The notes beneath the pieces are model-generated. The model was not told the origin of the DNA, made no database searches, and saw only the letters and a program-made list of their open reading frames with translations. From assembly GCA_016490735.1 (NCBI GenBank), contig JAEMWC010000032.1, positions 1,517,501 through 1,581,500 of the forward strand: a DNA stretch of 64,000 nucleotides, read 5' to 3'. Both the position numbers and the translations under genes were made by a program. Below are positions 32,735-45,303 of the stretch, in pieces. This DNA comes from Pachyseris speciosa. Taxonomy: Eukaryota; Cnidaria; Anthozoa; Scleractinia; Pachyseridae. The first letter of the stretch is position 1, and every line of letters begins with the position of its first letter.

Positions 32735-35274
32735 GGATAAGGGTAAGGATAAGGATAAGGATAAGGATAAGGATAAGGATAAGGATAAGGATAAGGATAA
32801 GGATAAGGATAAGGATAATGATAATGATAATAATGAAGCACGAGATCAAGCGGATATGGAAATGTCGATCGGTCCATGTCATCCCAATACTTATTGGTGC
32901 GTGTGAATGATATATGAAATGAATCATCGCACCAGTAATCGCGAGGTCACGGGTTCAAACCCCGTTGAAGTCCTGAATTTTTTTCAGGCTTCTTTTCGCA
33001 ATTGCATAAATTGCATTCACAACTGCGAGGATCATTCTTCATTTGACTTATTGGTGCGTTGGGGACAATCTCAAGGGGATTTGGAAACTGGCTAAACCTA
33101 CTGGGAATGTCCTACCACATGGAATTCCTGCAACGGGTGTGCTTGCTGGGAACAGGGAAAATGATGAGAAAAGTGCTGGACACTTAAGGACAGGCTTGAT
33201 GGTCATGGTATGATCAGACGGTACAGGGTATCCTAGGCCACAGGCAGTGGCCCGATGTTCTGTATTATTTCCTGCATGAGCAGTGATTTATATCCATAAT
33301 AATAATAATAATAATGATAATAATAACAATGATGATGATGATGATCATAGCAATCTTTACACAGGGACCTCACTTCAAAAACGAGACATTCTGTGAAGCC
33401 TTGTGAAATTAATAAAAATAAAAAGTAAATAAACACATAAATAAATAATAATCGTAATAATAGGTAACACGTTTTCTTCCACAAAAAGAAAAGATCCACC
33501 TATTAGAGTAGGAAACAGCTCTTCAGAAAGGAATTGCCAACTAACTTTTATTTCATTGGTCTCCATTAAAGATGTATTGGACAGCAGCACACCTTGAGAT
33601 TCAACGCAAACAGGCAAATAATAACCACTTTGCACAGCATACTTGAAAGAAAGACAAAAATATACAGTTTAATAGTGTTTTACTTGATAACTCAATGATA
33701 ACACTTCAGTTATCTCAAATATAATAAACATAACACAAGGCTGATGAATGGCCGAAAAACAACACAGGACTGGAACTGAAATTAAAGAAAACTGAAAGAA
33801 TCTCTTCTAAAATTATGTAGGAAGAAAAGCAAGAAAGCCATGCGACTCGAAAACGAGAGCAAGAGACTCGCAAAATTGGTAGAGCTGGGATCCACGCTTC
33901 CAAGCGTGGAGGAACTGGAAAGAAAAATAGAAAAAGCCGCTGAAGAACTTGAAAAGAAAGATCAAAATATAGCGGTGAGTTTAGTAATAAACTTTTTTAA
34001 ATTCTTAAACCAAATTCTTAAACTGATGCGAAAACGAGGGAAAAAACAGATTACAAATAATATGTGACCAGAGAACAAAATAGGCAGGCAAACAGATTGC
34101 ATTTACTCACTCCGGCCCTTACACGTATAAGTGAAAGGGATCTTTAGCCTTTGGGGTCTACTGCTATTAGCTGTCTGATTATATTCACTGCCTTGCAATA
34201 TGTTTACAAATGTTATTTAGAAAAGAAAGGTCGCAATGCACTCTACAAGGCTGCTCTTGAGTACTTCATCCAAGATAATGGAATTTGGATGCTTGTATAC
34301 ATTTCCCGCAATGTAAAGTTTATTTTTGCATAAAAATTGCATTTTGCTGAAATTGCACTTTTTGAAACAACAAAGCTAACAAGTTCTTTAAGCATTCTGC
34401 TTCTTGTTAGCTTTCACAGTTCGTGACTTCTGCTTGCTGTTCTAGTTTGTATTAATAACGACCTTTATCATACCATGCAGAGTCACCTACGAACTAATTC
34501 TGAAAAAAAAACGTTGTCCAAATGTCAAAGTTGAAAGACTAACACATGTTAAAGGAAGTCGGTCGACGAAAAAAATGATCATAGGCGAAATGTTCTCTTT
34601 TATTGTGAAAAGGTTGCCGTGGAGAAGTTGATTAAATTCGTTAGATTTTAAGGGTTGTCTACAACTGGTAATACAATAGTTCTTGATTTTTCTGACTGCT
34701 TCTATTCATTGAAGTATTCACTCATTTCAAGAGAGACTTTTCAATAGAGACTTTCTTTCCGCAGGAACTGCAGTTGAAACTTGCGGCGCAAGACAAAAGA
34801 ATCAACAAAGAACAACAAATGGAGAAAAGGCGCTTTGTCAAACTGCAAAACGAAATAGAAGAAACTTGTAAAGAATGCCAAGAGTTGACCACCAGAATCA
34901 AGGTATATGAAGTCCAAACTTTTGCGGGGTTCTGGTTCACCAATAGCAAAAGAGGATAGAGACGCGATATACAGCCATTTTATAAAGATATAGTAATCCA
35001 CGCCAAAATACTTTTCAATCATCCATAGTCAACACTCAACATGCCCCAGTTGTTCAAAGAACGGATAACTGTGCCCAGCGCCGGGATAAATTAATATCCA
35101 GTGGATAAACTGAACATTTATTTGTCAGTAGCTTCAATCAACCAACCAACCATTCAATCAATCAATCAACCAACCAACCAACCAACCAACCAACCAACCA
35201 ACCAACCAATCAATCAATCAATCAACCAACCAACCAACCAACCAACCAACCAACCAACCAACCAACCAACCAAC

Positions 35275-35305
<31 letters not shown>

Positions 35306-35454
35306 CCAATCAACCAACCAACCAACCAACCAATCAACCAATCAACCAACCAACCAACCGACCAATCAATCAATCAACCAACCAACCAACCAACCAATCA
35401 ACCAACCAACCAATCAACCAACCAACTAACCAACCAACTAACCAACCAACCAAC

Positions 35455-35497
<43 letters not shown>

Positions 35498-35882
35498 CCA
35501 ATCCACCAATCAACCAAGCAATCAACCAACCAACCAATCAACCAACCAACCAACCAACCAACCAATCAACCAATCAACCAATCAACTAACCAATCAACCA
35601 ACGAACCAACCAACCAATCAACCAACCAACCAACCAACCAACCAATCAACCAATCAACCAACCAATCAACCAACGAACCAACCAACCAACCAATCAATCA
35701 GTCAACCAATCAACCAACCAACCAATCAACCAATTAACCAACCAGCCAGCCAAGCAACCAATCAATCAATCAACCAACCAACCAACCAACCAACCAATCA
35801 ACCAACCAACCAACCAACCAACCAACCAACCAACCAACCAACCAACCAACCAATAAATCAATCAATCAACCAACCAACCAAC

Positions 35883-35913
<31 letters not shown>

Positions 35914-36034
35914 CCAACCAACCAATCAACCAACCAACCAATCAACCAATCAACCAACCAACCAACCAACCAATCAATCAACCAACCAACCAACCAACCA
36001 ACCAACCAACTAATCAACCAACCAACCAACCAAC

Positions 36035-36068
<34 letters not shown>

Positions 36069-37269
36069 GACACAATATAACAAGATACACAATAAGCAAT
36101 ACATTTTATCCACTGGATAGCGACTAACCCGTTGGATAAAGTGTTCCACTCCTTGAAGAACTCGGGCCACATATATAATCATTATTAAGTCATTGGAACG
36201 TATGAAATGAGGAAATGCAAGATTTGTGAATTGATTATGACACAGAATGAGTGCTTTCTGGCTAGAATGTCATCCGCTCAAAATATCAATGTTCTACTGA
36301 GGAATTCCTTTTTATACGAAAAGAATTTTTTTAACAATTAGATTATGAGCTCGAGATTTCTATCGCGTGATAGTTGATGAGGGCGCAGACCGAATCAGCT
36401 ATCACGGATAGAAATCGAGAGCAAATAATCTAATTGTTTTAGTATAAATCTTCTAGTCGTTCAAAACTAAACAGGTAAATTATCTAAATCCTACTCGCAG
36501 ACACCTCGAAAACATTAAGAAACGGCCGCCATTTTGTTGACAACAGCTACTCACTTTCTATCACAGAATAGATAGCGAGTAGCGTAACCAATCAGAGAAC
36601 GGTATTCGTGATAGAACGCTAGTAGATTTATACTAATATGTTATAGTTTGGGAGTTAGACGTTTGTTGCATTTATTTCCAAGATTATGACCCAATCCTTT
36701 TGAAATCGCTGACCCTTTATGGCTAAATAATTAGCGCCTGATTGCTGTAGTTGACATCAGGGTTGTTTGCACGATAACTGAAAAATAACATGAAACCGAT
36801 TAGAGGTGGTTCGGTACCTGCAAGCTTTAAAATGCAACACTCAAGCTAGTTTTATCTGTGATTCATTGAGTCTTTCGTTTGTTCCGTGCCTAGTTCCTGT
36901 ACGGCTTTCTCCCAGGCCCTCGCGATTAATTCGTTTCGGCGTCGTTTCGGTGACGTATCCGAGGACCACGTGATCCGAAACGAATTGACCGACATGAAAC
37001 AGAGAGAGACCTAGGAACTAGGCAAGTTTGTTCCGTCATCATCTGACTGATTGATTGATTGACTAATTTATCAATTGATTGATTGACTGACTGCTTGACT
37101 GCTTAATTGATTGCAGGTGACCGAGAGGAAAATTCACAAGACTAATATATACAGCCGAAAGCATGGACCCCCTACCCAGGCTCTCCCGGCCATTACATGG
37201 TATCCCCCTTCAGAAGAACAGACGCCGACGAAAAAAGTTGAAAAGTGGCTTAATAAACACACTGAATAA
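32154..37269 (+). CDS. Coiled-coil gene, lebercilin-like at its 3' end
   Basis: Three 3' exons agree in phase. Exon 33821-33974 follows TAG and ends GCG|GTGAGT; exon 34765-34902 follows GCAG and ends AAG|GTATAT; the last exon 37117-37269 follows TTGCAG and ends TAA overlapping AATAAA. They encode charged coiled coil ([19 protein letters not shown], then [17 protein letters not shown]) followed by [13 protein letters not shown] and a short Pro-rich tail. The IYS(N/R) motif after a coiled coil, and the 5' piece ([13 protein letters not shown], about 32154-32420), recall lebercilin (LCA5 family), a ciliary transport protein. The 5' piece lacks a clear donor, may come from another gene, and exons between it and 33821 are not found. 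Alternative: another ciliary or centrosomal coiled-coil protein. Confidence 0.5.
32681..32840. repeat. Compound microsatellite (AAT)n (GATAAT)n (GGATAA)n
   Basis: Successive simple runs with a hexamer block of about 13 GGATAA units. Open frames in all phases here are repeat artefacts. Confidence 0.95.
32921..33050 (+). mobile_element. tRNA-derived SINE relic
   Basis: AATCGCGAGGTCACGGGTTC and CCCCGTTGAAGTCCTGAA match the T-arm and acceptor of the SINE at 61311. The following TTTTTTTCAGGCTTCTTTTC tail is shared. The D-arm is lost. Confidence 0.65.
33297..33345. repeat. Microsatellite (AAT)n/(GAT)n
   Basis: Short compound trinucleotide run in an intron or intergenic stretch. Confidence 0.9.
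35142..36068. repeat. (CCAA/TCAA)n tetranucleotide satellite, 0.93 kb
   Basis: Nearly pure CCAA and TCAA tetramers mixed in blocks, with only a few point changes. Lies in the intron between 34902 and 37117 of the coiled-coil gene. The reading frame of Asn-Gln-Pro-Thr/Ile repeats is an artefact. Confidence 0.95.
36337..36435. mobile_element. Short foldback element
   Basis: AATTAGATTATGAGCTCGAG on the left faces GAAATCGAGAGCAAATAATC on the right. TATCGCGTGATAG and CTATCACGGATAG pair inside. Confidence 0.6.
36888..37025. mobile_element. Foldback element flanked by direct repeats
   Basis: Ends GCCTAGTTCC and GGAACTAGGC are inverse, with a second inner pair AATTCGTTTCGG/CCGAAACGAATT. GTTTGTTCCGT occurs on both sides (36877-36887 and 37026-37036) as a likely target duplication. 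Confidence 0.65.
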
Positions 37270-37324
37270 ACTTTTCTTTAGCTAAATGACGGAAATCTAC
37301 TTTGACTCATTTCTTTGGGAAAGA

Positions 37325-37420
37325 CACGTACAGCCCTAGTCTCCTTCGCAGCCGTTATTGGGGTCGTCACGTAACGCTCCTCCCACTAACGGCTGTCCAC
37401 TCGGGCTCTGCATTCCTTTC
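37325..37420. mobile_element. Fragment related to the 21.2-kb Mutator-like ends
   Basis: CTCCTTCGCAGCCGTTATTG, CTCCTCCCACTAACGGCTG and GCATTCCTTTCC follow the same order as the left TIR at 21241, diverged. No opposite end seen. Confidence 0.45.
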
Positions 37421-37729
37421 CCTCTGTTACTGAGAACCAATAAAATGCATGTAATTCTTGGCAGCTGCGCCAATCATATTTCTCGTTATATTTGCCGCCA
37501 AAAACAGTGAGTTGGTTGTTTTGAGTTTTGGCTACCCTTTGGAGGAGAGACCCTGGGAACGAGGTTGTTTGGAACTAAGCATGTTGCAACACGTTCTCAG
37601 GCTTGAATTCAGGATTATCCTGAATTGTCAATTGATCATGAATTCGCTGATATCATGAATTCAATCCCGCTGGTCGAGTTGAAAAAAGAGTCCTGGGAAC
37701 CTTAGTTATCTGTAGAAAATAAAAATCAT

Positions 37730-37806
37730 AACCACTGGATAGGATTTGAACCAAGAGGTTCCGATACTAGGAGCAGCTTCTTATCACTAGACCACTGAAG
37801 AACGAG
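37730..37806 (-). tRNA. tRNA-like sequence, probably SINE-derived
   Basis: The minus strand has an A-box-like TGGTCTAGTGATAAGA and a B box GGTTCAAATCC at tRNA spacing. The acceptor pairs poorly. Confidence 0.35.
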
Positions 37807-37819
37807 ATACCAGTTGAAT

Positions 37820-38680
37820 TTACAATTAGATATTTATAAGCGTATCATGTAGAGTATCACCGACCTACAGTGATTAGGCCTAAGCGCTCATTTTGGAAGG
37901 GTTAGCTTTGTGTTGATGTTTGATGACAAACCTTTTCTATCGACTGTCTAAAATTGTTTCTTAGCGAGCCATTATACAGATTTACAGCACGATTTGGGAC
38001 AAGCGCCCTTGTTGCCAAGGGATTTTTACGGACTGTATTTGCAAAACACGGTTTTTCGGTGTTTTTGCCACTATATTGGTGAGACGTGCGAAGAGGTGAA
38101 CATGTAAAATTTATAAATTGCTATTGCGCATGCGTAACTTGCCCCAGGCCCCAACCGCGCTTTAGAGAGAAAAAAACCCTAAAACTTGGAGAAAATTATG
38201 TGAAGTTCCGATTTTTTTTGCCAGTCGGAGATATTCCAGCCTTCTTTACAAGCCTACGTAAGCAATTGTTGTTAACGTACATAACTGCAATGATAATGAC
38301 AAAATGGTATGAATTTGCGTGCTTATGACGTCATAAATCTCACAAAAATGCGAATTTCCAAAAATCGATACGTAGAGTTTTGCACCTTGGCGATCGTTAA
38401 CCAATGGCACCATTTTCGATATCCAGAAGTGTACGCCACTCGAGTTTTAGGCCTTTTTCTGTTCTGGTCACGTGACTTACCAAATATGGTTGTGACTCGA
38501 AAATCTTGTAAAACTTTTTGATTGTAAAAACATAGCCAGACAGCTTGCCTGTGCAAGTTATGGTTTCCAAGATATGAGTGTTGGGAACTTTCCATAGCAA
38601 CAATGTTAGCTAATTTTGTAGTTAAGTTAGTCCCTCCTTAATTCGATTATGTTTAAAAACTGAAGTTTCTGCAACCAATA
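37820..38680. other. Region upstream of NPRL2, no gene seen
   Basis: Contains short ORFs only. Likely repeat-derived in part (CACGTGAC, GACGTCATAAAT motifs), no assignable feature. Confidence 0.35.
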
Positions 38681-38754
38681 GCGTAGTGGTCGAGTGGTTA
38701 AGGGAGGGATTAATAAGCAAGCAGTCGCAGGTTCGAGGCCTGTCCGAGGGCACC
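38681..38754 (+). tRNA. tRNA-like sequence, probably SINE-derived
   Basis: A box TGGTCGAGTGGTTAAGG and B box GGTTCGAGGCC at tRNA spacing, followed by TTTT. Leu/Ser-type A box, but no long variable arm and an imperfect acceptor. Confidence 0.4.
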
Positions 38755-38955
38755 TTTTAAAAAAACTTGTCCGTTTCCCAGAATTCTGAGCTACCTGATA
38801 AGTCTTAAAATTGGATAATAGTGAATTCAGAGCGATTTGAGAACGGATTGAGCATGCGTGCCAGCTCTCTCGCGTGCCTCTCATCCAAGTTGACAGGGCC
38901 CTGGGTCGAGTTGTCCCGAACCTTGGACGTGATTGACTGGACACCAGTTGACTTC

Positions 38956-38964
38956 AAGATGGCG
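38956..38964 (+). promoter_or_regulatory. YY1-like motif in the NPRL2 5' region
   Basis: AAGATGGCG, the YY1 core often found just downstream of the start site of housekeeping genes, 77 bp before the NPRL2 ATG. Confidence 0.4.
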
Positions 38965-39040
38965 GAGAACAGCATCCATCGCTTTCCTGTTTATATTCTA
39001 CGCTAAAGCTATTTTTTTTCCAGGAATATAACGAGAGAGC

Positions 39041-40782
39041 ATGACCAGCAATAACGACCTGCAGTGTATATTGTTCTGTGAGTTTCATCCGATTGCTGGA
39101 CCAAAAATTGTGTATCAGGTGAGAAGCTCTTTGTGAATGGGTTGGTCCAACCCGGCCCTTGGTTTGGGAACTGGAGGAGCCCTTTACGGGTTGGACTGCA
39201 AATATACAAATTGCTCATGGTATAAATAGGAGAGAAATTGATTTGCGGGGATATGCTACTTTTTCGTGACCCTTGCGAATTTCTCTTTGTCATGAATCTG
39301 TAACGCTCAGATCAAAATCACAAGTGAGGGGGCATAAGGTGATGTGTACTGTTAAAATTGACTGATTAACGTGGCTCAATAGGGTTATGCAAGATCACGA
39401 AGCGCGCGCCAGTGACCTCAATCGAAAGCTAATATTCTCGTTCTTTTTGCTATTTTCCTAATCAAAGCTACTGAAACATAACAAACAAGGTCCAAAATTT
39501 GCTGTTCAACAGTCACCTCTGATATCAAGGCTTTTAGTCTCAAATTAAAACTACTCAAACATCGCCATTTTTGACGTCTGTTTGGCTTTGATTTCAAGTT
39601 TCTTCAATTTCCTTCGGTAAAATTTTCTGATACGCTCAAACTGGGTAGAGTCTGGCAAGAAGAAACTTTTAAAATCGAAAAAAGTAGGGGTTGTCAAGAT
39701 AGTTTTTTCGTTTTTAGCATTTTTGTGTTTTTTGGCTGAGCGAAAACCTTGTCTTACAAATTTTTCTGATAAATTGAAAGCAAGGAAAGCTAATAAGGAA
39801 TAACTTCTCTGCCAAATCTTAAGGAATTTCACCGAAGGAAATTCGAGAAATATGATAAGGATTTTTCTATTTTTTCACCTCAAAGGCAATTACGTCATCA
39901 GAATAGGAACTCGCCAAGATCGCTATGTGGGCATGTGCGAATTTTCGAACCACGCGCTTTTGTCGATGAGCGACTTGACAATGGCGGTCTCATCAAAATA
40001 CACACAAGACCTTTCCGTCCAAATCGTTTTCTTTACGTTTTCTTTTAAATGGTTTCTCTGTTTCTACTTCTGGGCTGTAATTTGAGCTATATTGTTGACT
40101 TGTTCGCTGCTTTGCATGAGCTTGCGTCAGCTAGCGCGCGCACATTACTAAAGCTCGCATCATCGGTGCGCGCGCTCTGAAAACCCTATGGAGACACCTT
40201 AATTTATTACTATAGTGCTCTGTTTTACGTTATACCTACATAATGTACTATTATCGGACACCATACGTTATATTGTCTGTTTCACGTAGAATGAAGAAAG
40301 ATCGTTTCAAATTTTCTCACACCTAAAATTTAGCATCAAAATAAATTATCAGGCTATCTCAATTCAAGGGCTTAGCTAGAGAGAGGGGGGGGGGGTCCAG
40401 GGGTACCCGTGACCCCTCCTTTGTAAGCCTTTTTTAACCCTTGACTGTCTGAGGGAAAAGCCAGATTTTTCTAAAATGGGAATGATGAACCATTAGACCA
40501 CATATAATATATCATTTTTAAGGTACTTTTTGGGGTATGAAATAAATGACATCAACAGGTGTGGAAGAGGTCACTGAAAAGACTGAGAAGTGTCCAAAGT
40601 GAAAAATAAAAAACGTGGAAATTTTTCTTTGCCTGGTACATATAGGGTATACCACTAAACTATAGCTTAAATTGCAGCTCTCAGAGTATTGACTGTTTTG
40701 AGATATCACCTTGACCAAAAAGTACAAAATGTACATTGACAAAAGCATTAACAATATGTTCATTGACAAAAGCATAATAAAG

Positions 40783-40832
<50 letters not shown>

Positions 40833-43800
40833 AAAGTTCCAAAAGTTGCAGGGGTGGTAAATCAAGTCTTACATTGGAGGGGGCCATGATTTTAACCCTT
40901 CAATGTGTAGATCTTTCAATGACCTTTTGGTTGTGAAAATTTCAGAAAGAATGATTAAATATTGAGCATGTAATGCCACATGGCACTCTCGAGCAATGCA
41001 ACCATGACGATATCTTTGCTGCAACTGCCATTGTTTAAAAGCCCCCTTTTTGAAATTTGTTTTGTATCAAAGTATTTTCGTCTGTGGCTCTTTTATTTAG
41101 TTAGTATGCCTTTTGTTTGACACACTGTGACCCCCCTTCGAAAAATCCTGGCTATGCCCCTGCAATTCCGCTTCAGAGGAAGTATTTCAAACAAAATTTA
41201 TTGAAGAGCGAGTCGGTCGAGGAATTTGTTATCGGACATGAAAATCCATTATCGGATGCTCAAAAGACATTCAGATTAGTGGCATTTCAAGGCTGAAAAT
41301 AATAATAAAGAAATGCTTAGTAGATCACCTGAGGTAGCTGGAGGAAGATTATTTTTCTTTAGCTTACGAATCGATTTTACCATGCAAAGCTGTGCGTTCA
41401 CACAAGTCAGAACGAAATTTACATGTACAAGGGATTGTATGGCTGTCCGATAATCAATCCTTGGGCTCACTGCAATTAAAAGCTTTCTATCAGTGGTCAG
41501 CATCCATAAGAAAGCCGATATGGTTTGTGTTATTCAAGATGATGTTAAGTCTTCTGTTGGTGAGAATGAGCTTCTGTGGCCTACTTTGATGCCCTTTTAG
41601 GCAAATTTTCTTTGTGCAGCTGGTCAATTTACGTTACAGGAAATGAATTTTTTCTCTTAAGTATGCCAACGCATCAAGACGAAACTCAATTGCTAGATCA
41701 AAGGAATACCCAAGCTTTACATACTAAATTGGAACAAAATTAATGACTGGAACTAGACTTAATTCTGGTTTTGAGTTTTCTGTTTTTTTCTTTCGGCTGT
41801 CTGATAATGAATGGTGTCCGATAATACATGTGAATACAGGCCTTACTTGTACATTGTACATTTGTAATGATCCAGGTTTTGGCTGACTTTATCATAGTAA
41901 TGTTTTTTAAGGTTATATGCATTGTGATGTATCATTAATATTTATGGGACATGAGGAGCTTAAAGGTAGGATTCTAATCTTGTGATGCTATACTGTAATT
42001 GCTTTAATATCAGTTTCCAGACTACATCTCCAAAGAAGAGTTTGACTGTGTTGCTGTCTACATCATCCCAAAGCCTGAGCTGCAGAGCAAACTTATTACA
42101 ATGTTAGTGGTTTATTTGGTGATATTCAATCAATAGAGGCTTTGAAAAATAAAAGAGATCAACCATATGATTGTTTGGCAATGTTCATAGAACTGGATAT
42201 GACTAAGCTGTATTTAATGGTAATGGTGTTGTATAGTATAAGAAAGCTTGAATTCACCTTCCTCCTTGCCCCTTAAGTGTTCTCTGTCCCCCCCCCCCCC
42301 CCAAAGATGACTATTTTGATCAGTATAGGTGCCATGCTGGTGCAGAAAATGACATATTAATGAGGGTTTTAGCAGGTCTCATGAATGACTGACTAATTTC
42401 TAAAAAATAAATGATTGATCAAGATGCTAAAGTGGTTTTAAAGACTTAGTCATTATAGTCAGACTGTGTTTGATTGACTGATTACAGTGTTGTGATTTAA
42501 CAAGGATTGACTATTATGCTTATTTTTAGTAATGCTTTCAACCACAAGTTTATTGGATGCCCCATAAGCATAGAAAATGCCAAATACTCTCGGAATGCTC
42601 TACTCTTTAACGTATGTTTTGTCCTTGGTCCAAATGTTGACACAATTCGCTATGAGGGTGTGGTCAAGAAGCTGGCTGAGTACTTGACTTCACTTGAGGT
42701 ACGCTGGTGTAATGATGGACATAATTATGTTTTGTATGAAAAGGGGAATTTAAGTGTCCATTATTCCATCGCTAATAGCTAACAAAGTTTTTTCTGGGCC
42801 AAAAATTTTACTGGAATAATGAGGTGTTGGAATTCATGGATGGGTGCATCATGAGATGTCACTTTCTTCTGTATTAATTGACTGAGTGGAAGCTGGTACA
42901 TGTGCATGTAGGTAATAATAACGAAGAGCTTAAGCAATGATGAGAGCAATGGGAACAAAAATACCATTTGAAATAGAAATGCTTCATGATCACTCCTGCT
43001 CTGTTGACTTGTACATTGTGGATGAATTTTTCAGTAAATAAAATGCATAGGAATGGCATTGAAATAAAAAAAAAAAAACACATGTACCGGTAATTAATTT
43101 GGACAAGGTCATGTGCTTGCACTTTCCGCCTTTTCCTAACCTTGATTTGGCCATTTCATGCTATTGTTTTGCAGAGGATGGCAAAGAAATATACCAAAAT
43201 ATATAAATGAATGAACATGCTTAGTGCCTAGTTTTGCTTCTCAAACCTATGGTTTTGTGGTGTTCTCTTTGCAGTTAATAGATACTACATTATTTGTTTC
43301 CCTAACAACAAGAGATTAAAGTAAATCAGGGGTATTGCAATGTATTGTCCCTGATGACACAATAGAATTCTACAGTTTGCATCTGTTTTGAATTACTAGT
43401 AACTCAACATTTGTTCTGTGTACTTTAGCTTGAAGATGGCTTCCTGTCCCAAGAGGAAACAAAAGCTTCTCTCCCATCTATTCTATCAGAAATTTTTCAT
43501 CAGCTTAATAAAACTGGAAAGTGCACAATACAGATAGGTAAGTAAAGGTGTTAATTATTTTGCAAAGTTAGCTTGACAGTTTTTTGTTCCTTGGCAAGTA
43601 AATCTTAGTACTAGTTTTGACAGCAATGGAGTATTAACTTCCATGTAAGATGATATTATAGGTGGCTGTAATCCCCAATAGGATTGGTGACCAATACTTG
43701 GGGTGTTTAACTGCTGCCTGGTTAGTTCAGATAATAAGAGCTCATTAGAGTGCTGATGAGAAGGTCACAAGTTCAAACCACTGAGCAGGGTCTTAAAATA

Positions 43801-45074
43801 ACTGGTAAGATTGTGCTGGCTGTGTGCTCAACATCTGCCTGAGTTCAGATGATTGCATCATTGGGCAATGATGTTAAACTGTTTGCCTGGTCTCCTTCAC
43901 CTCCACACGTAAAACATAAAAGTGACATAAGAACCCACATGGTGATCACAAAGAGTCAAAATATAGCTGCTGGTGCTGTGCCCTGAGCTACTGTCAGTGG
44001 TACCCAATGACAAGTTTTGGTAGATATCTGTTCGGTGGAGGGTAGTTCGTCTTGGGCTTTTGGCATCGATTAAACAGTGCACTTGGATTTTCGTAACTAA
44101 AACGTGGCCTAAAAGATTTGCAATTGGGAAATCATAGCTCCTGAGGTTTTCGGAAAGGTTGTAATTGCCGTTTGCGGAAGTCGAAAACATCAGCTAACAT
44201 TTTCGGAAAGAAAATAGTACTCTAGAAAGTTCTTGGAAAGTTCATTTCTGGTTGTATAAATTTTCTCAAAGGAAGATTTTGTTCCCTGAAATTTTCGGGC
44301 AATTAAACTTTTAGCTAGGGAATCTGAACAAACTTCTTCTAGCTAATGAAAACATCACTTTAAACAGACTTCAAACACCATAAGGTACTTAAAAATGCCT
44401 TTCTACAGCTTTTGGTTGATTTGGCTCGTTGGGTGCCCCTGTACTGTACATCCACAGGTTAGATGGAGACTGGGCAATGGGCCAAACTACCTGCCCACCC
44501 ACAAAATCCTTGGCTGGTTAATAAAACCAAAAAGATAATATGGCTGATGGCCCTAAGCTCCAGAGCAGAAAGCACTTAGGGGGGACTAGGAATGTTTTAA
44601 GTGTGATGTGGCCACTGACAGGGGTAATCCCTAAGACTTAAATGGGGACGGAGTAGGGTGGGGGTTATTGGGGGTGCAAGCTTGTCTCTTGTCTCCCATA
44701 TGATTTATTCTTAATTTACTTTAGTTAGTGTCCTGATTATCAGATTTATAGGAGACCCTACATGTGATACCAATGGGGTACTGGTCTTGCCATAACAATA
44801 TTAATGAAACTTTCTTTGTTTGACTGTATTAATGAACTCAGTTGCAACTTGTCTTTTCTATAACAGATGAGGTGAACACTATTTACCTAAAATGCAATAT
44901 CACTCCCTTCAGTGATACCTGTACTGTATTGGATCATCAAGTTCCTGTGTTTATCTGTGATAAGAATGCCTTGGCTTCATCTGAATGGGATATCACTACA
45001 CAACAGGTTAGCTTACTGAGGCTTTATACAACATGGGCTTTATACATGGACAATGTACATTTGTACCAGGCTTG

Positions 45075-45112
<38 letters not shown>

Positions 45113-45194
45113 AGTAATGATTATGATAATGATAATGATGATAGATTAGAAATGATGAAGATGATGATGATGATGATGGTGATGGTGATGATGG

Positions 45195-45225
<31 letters not shown>

Positions 45226-45271
45226 AATGATGATGATGATGGTGATGGTGATGATGATGGTGATGATGATG

Positions 45272-45303
<32 letters not shown>

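Noticed and set aside
35101..35589. Long open frame of Asn-Gln-Pro-Thr/Ile repeats
   Set aside because: It is only the translation of the CCAA/TCAA satellite; no start context, splice sites or non-repeat coding sequence.
35142..36068. CRISPR array
   Set aside because: Simple tetranucleotide repeat without spacers, in an animal genome.
43760..43766. CTGATGA inside a SINE
   Set aside because: No stem II or GAAA follows; part of the tRNA-derived head.
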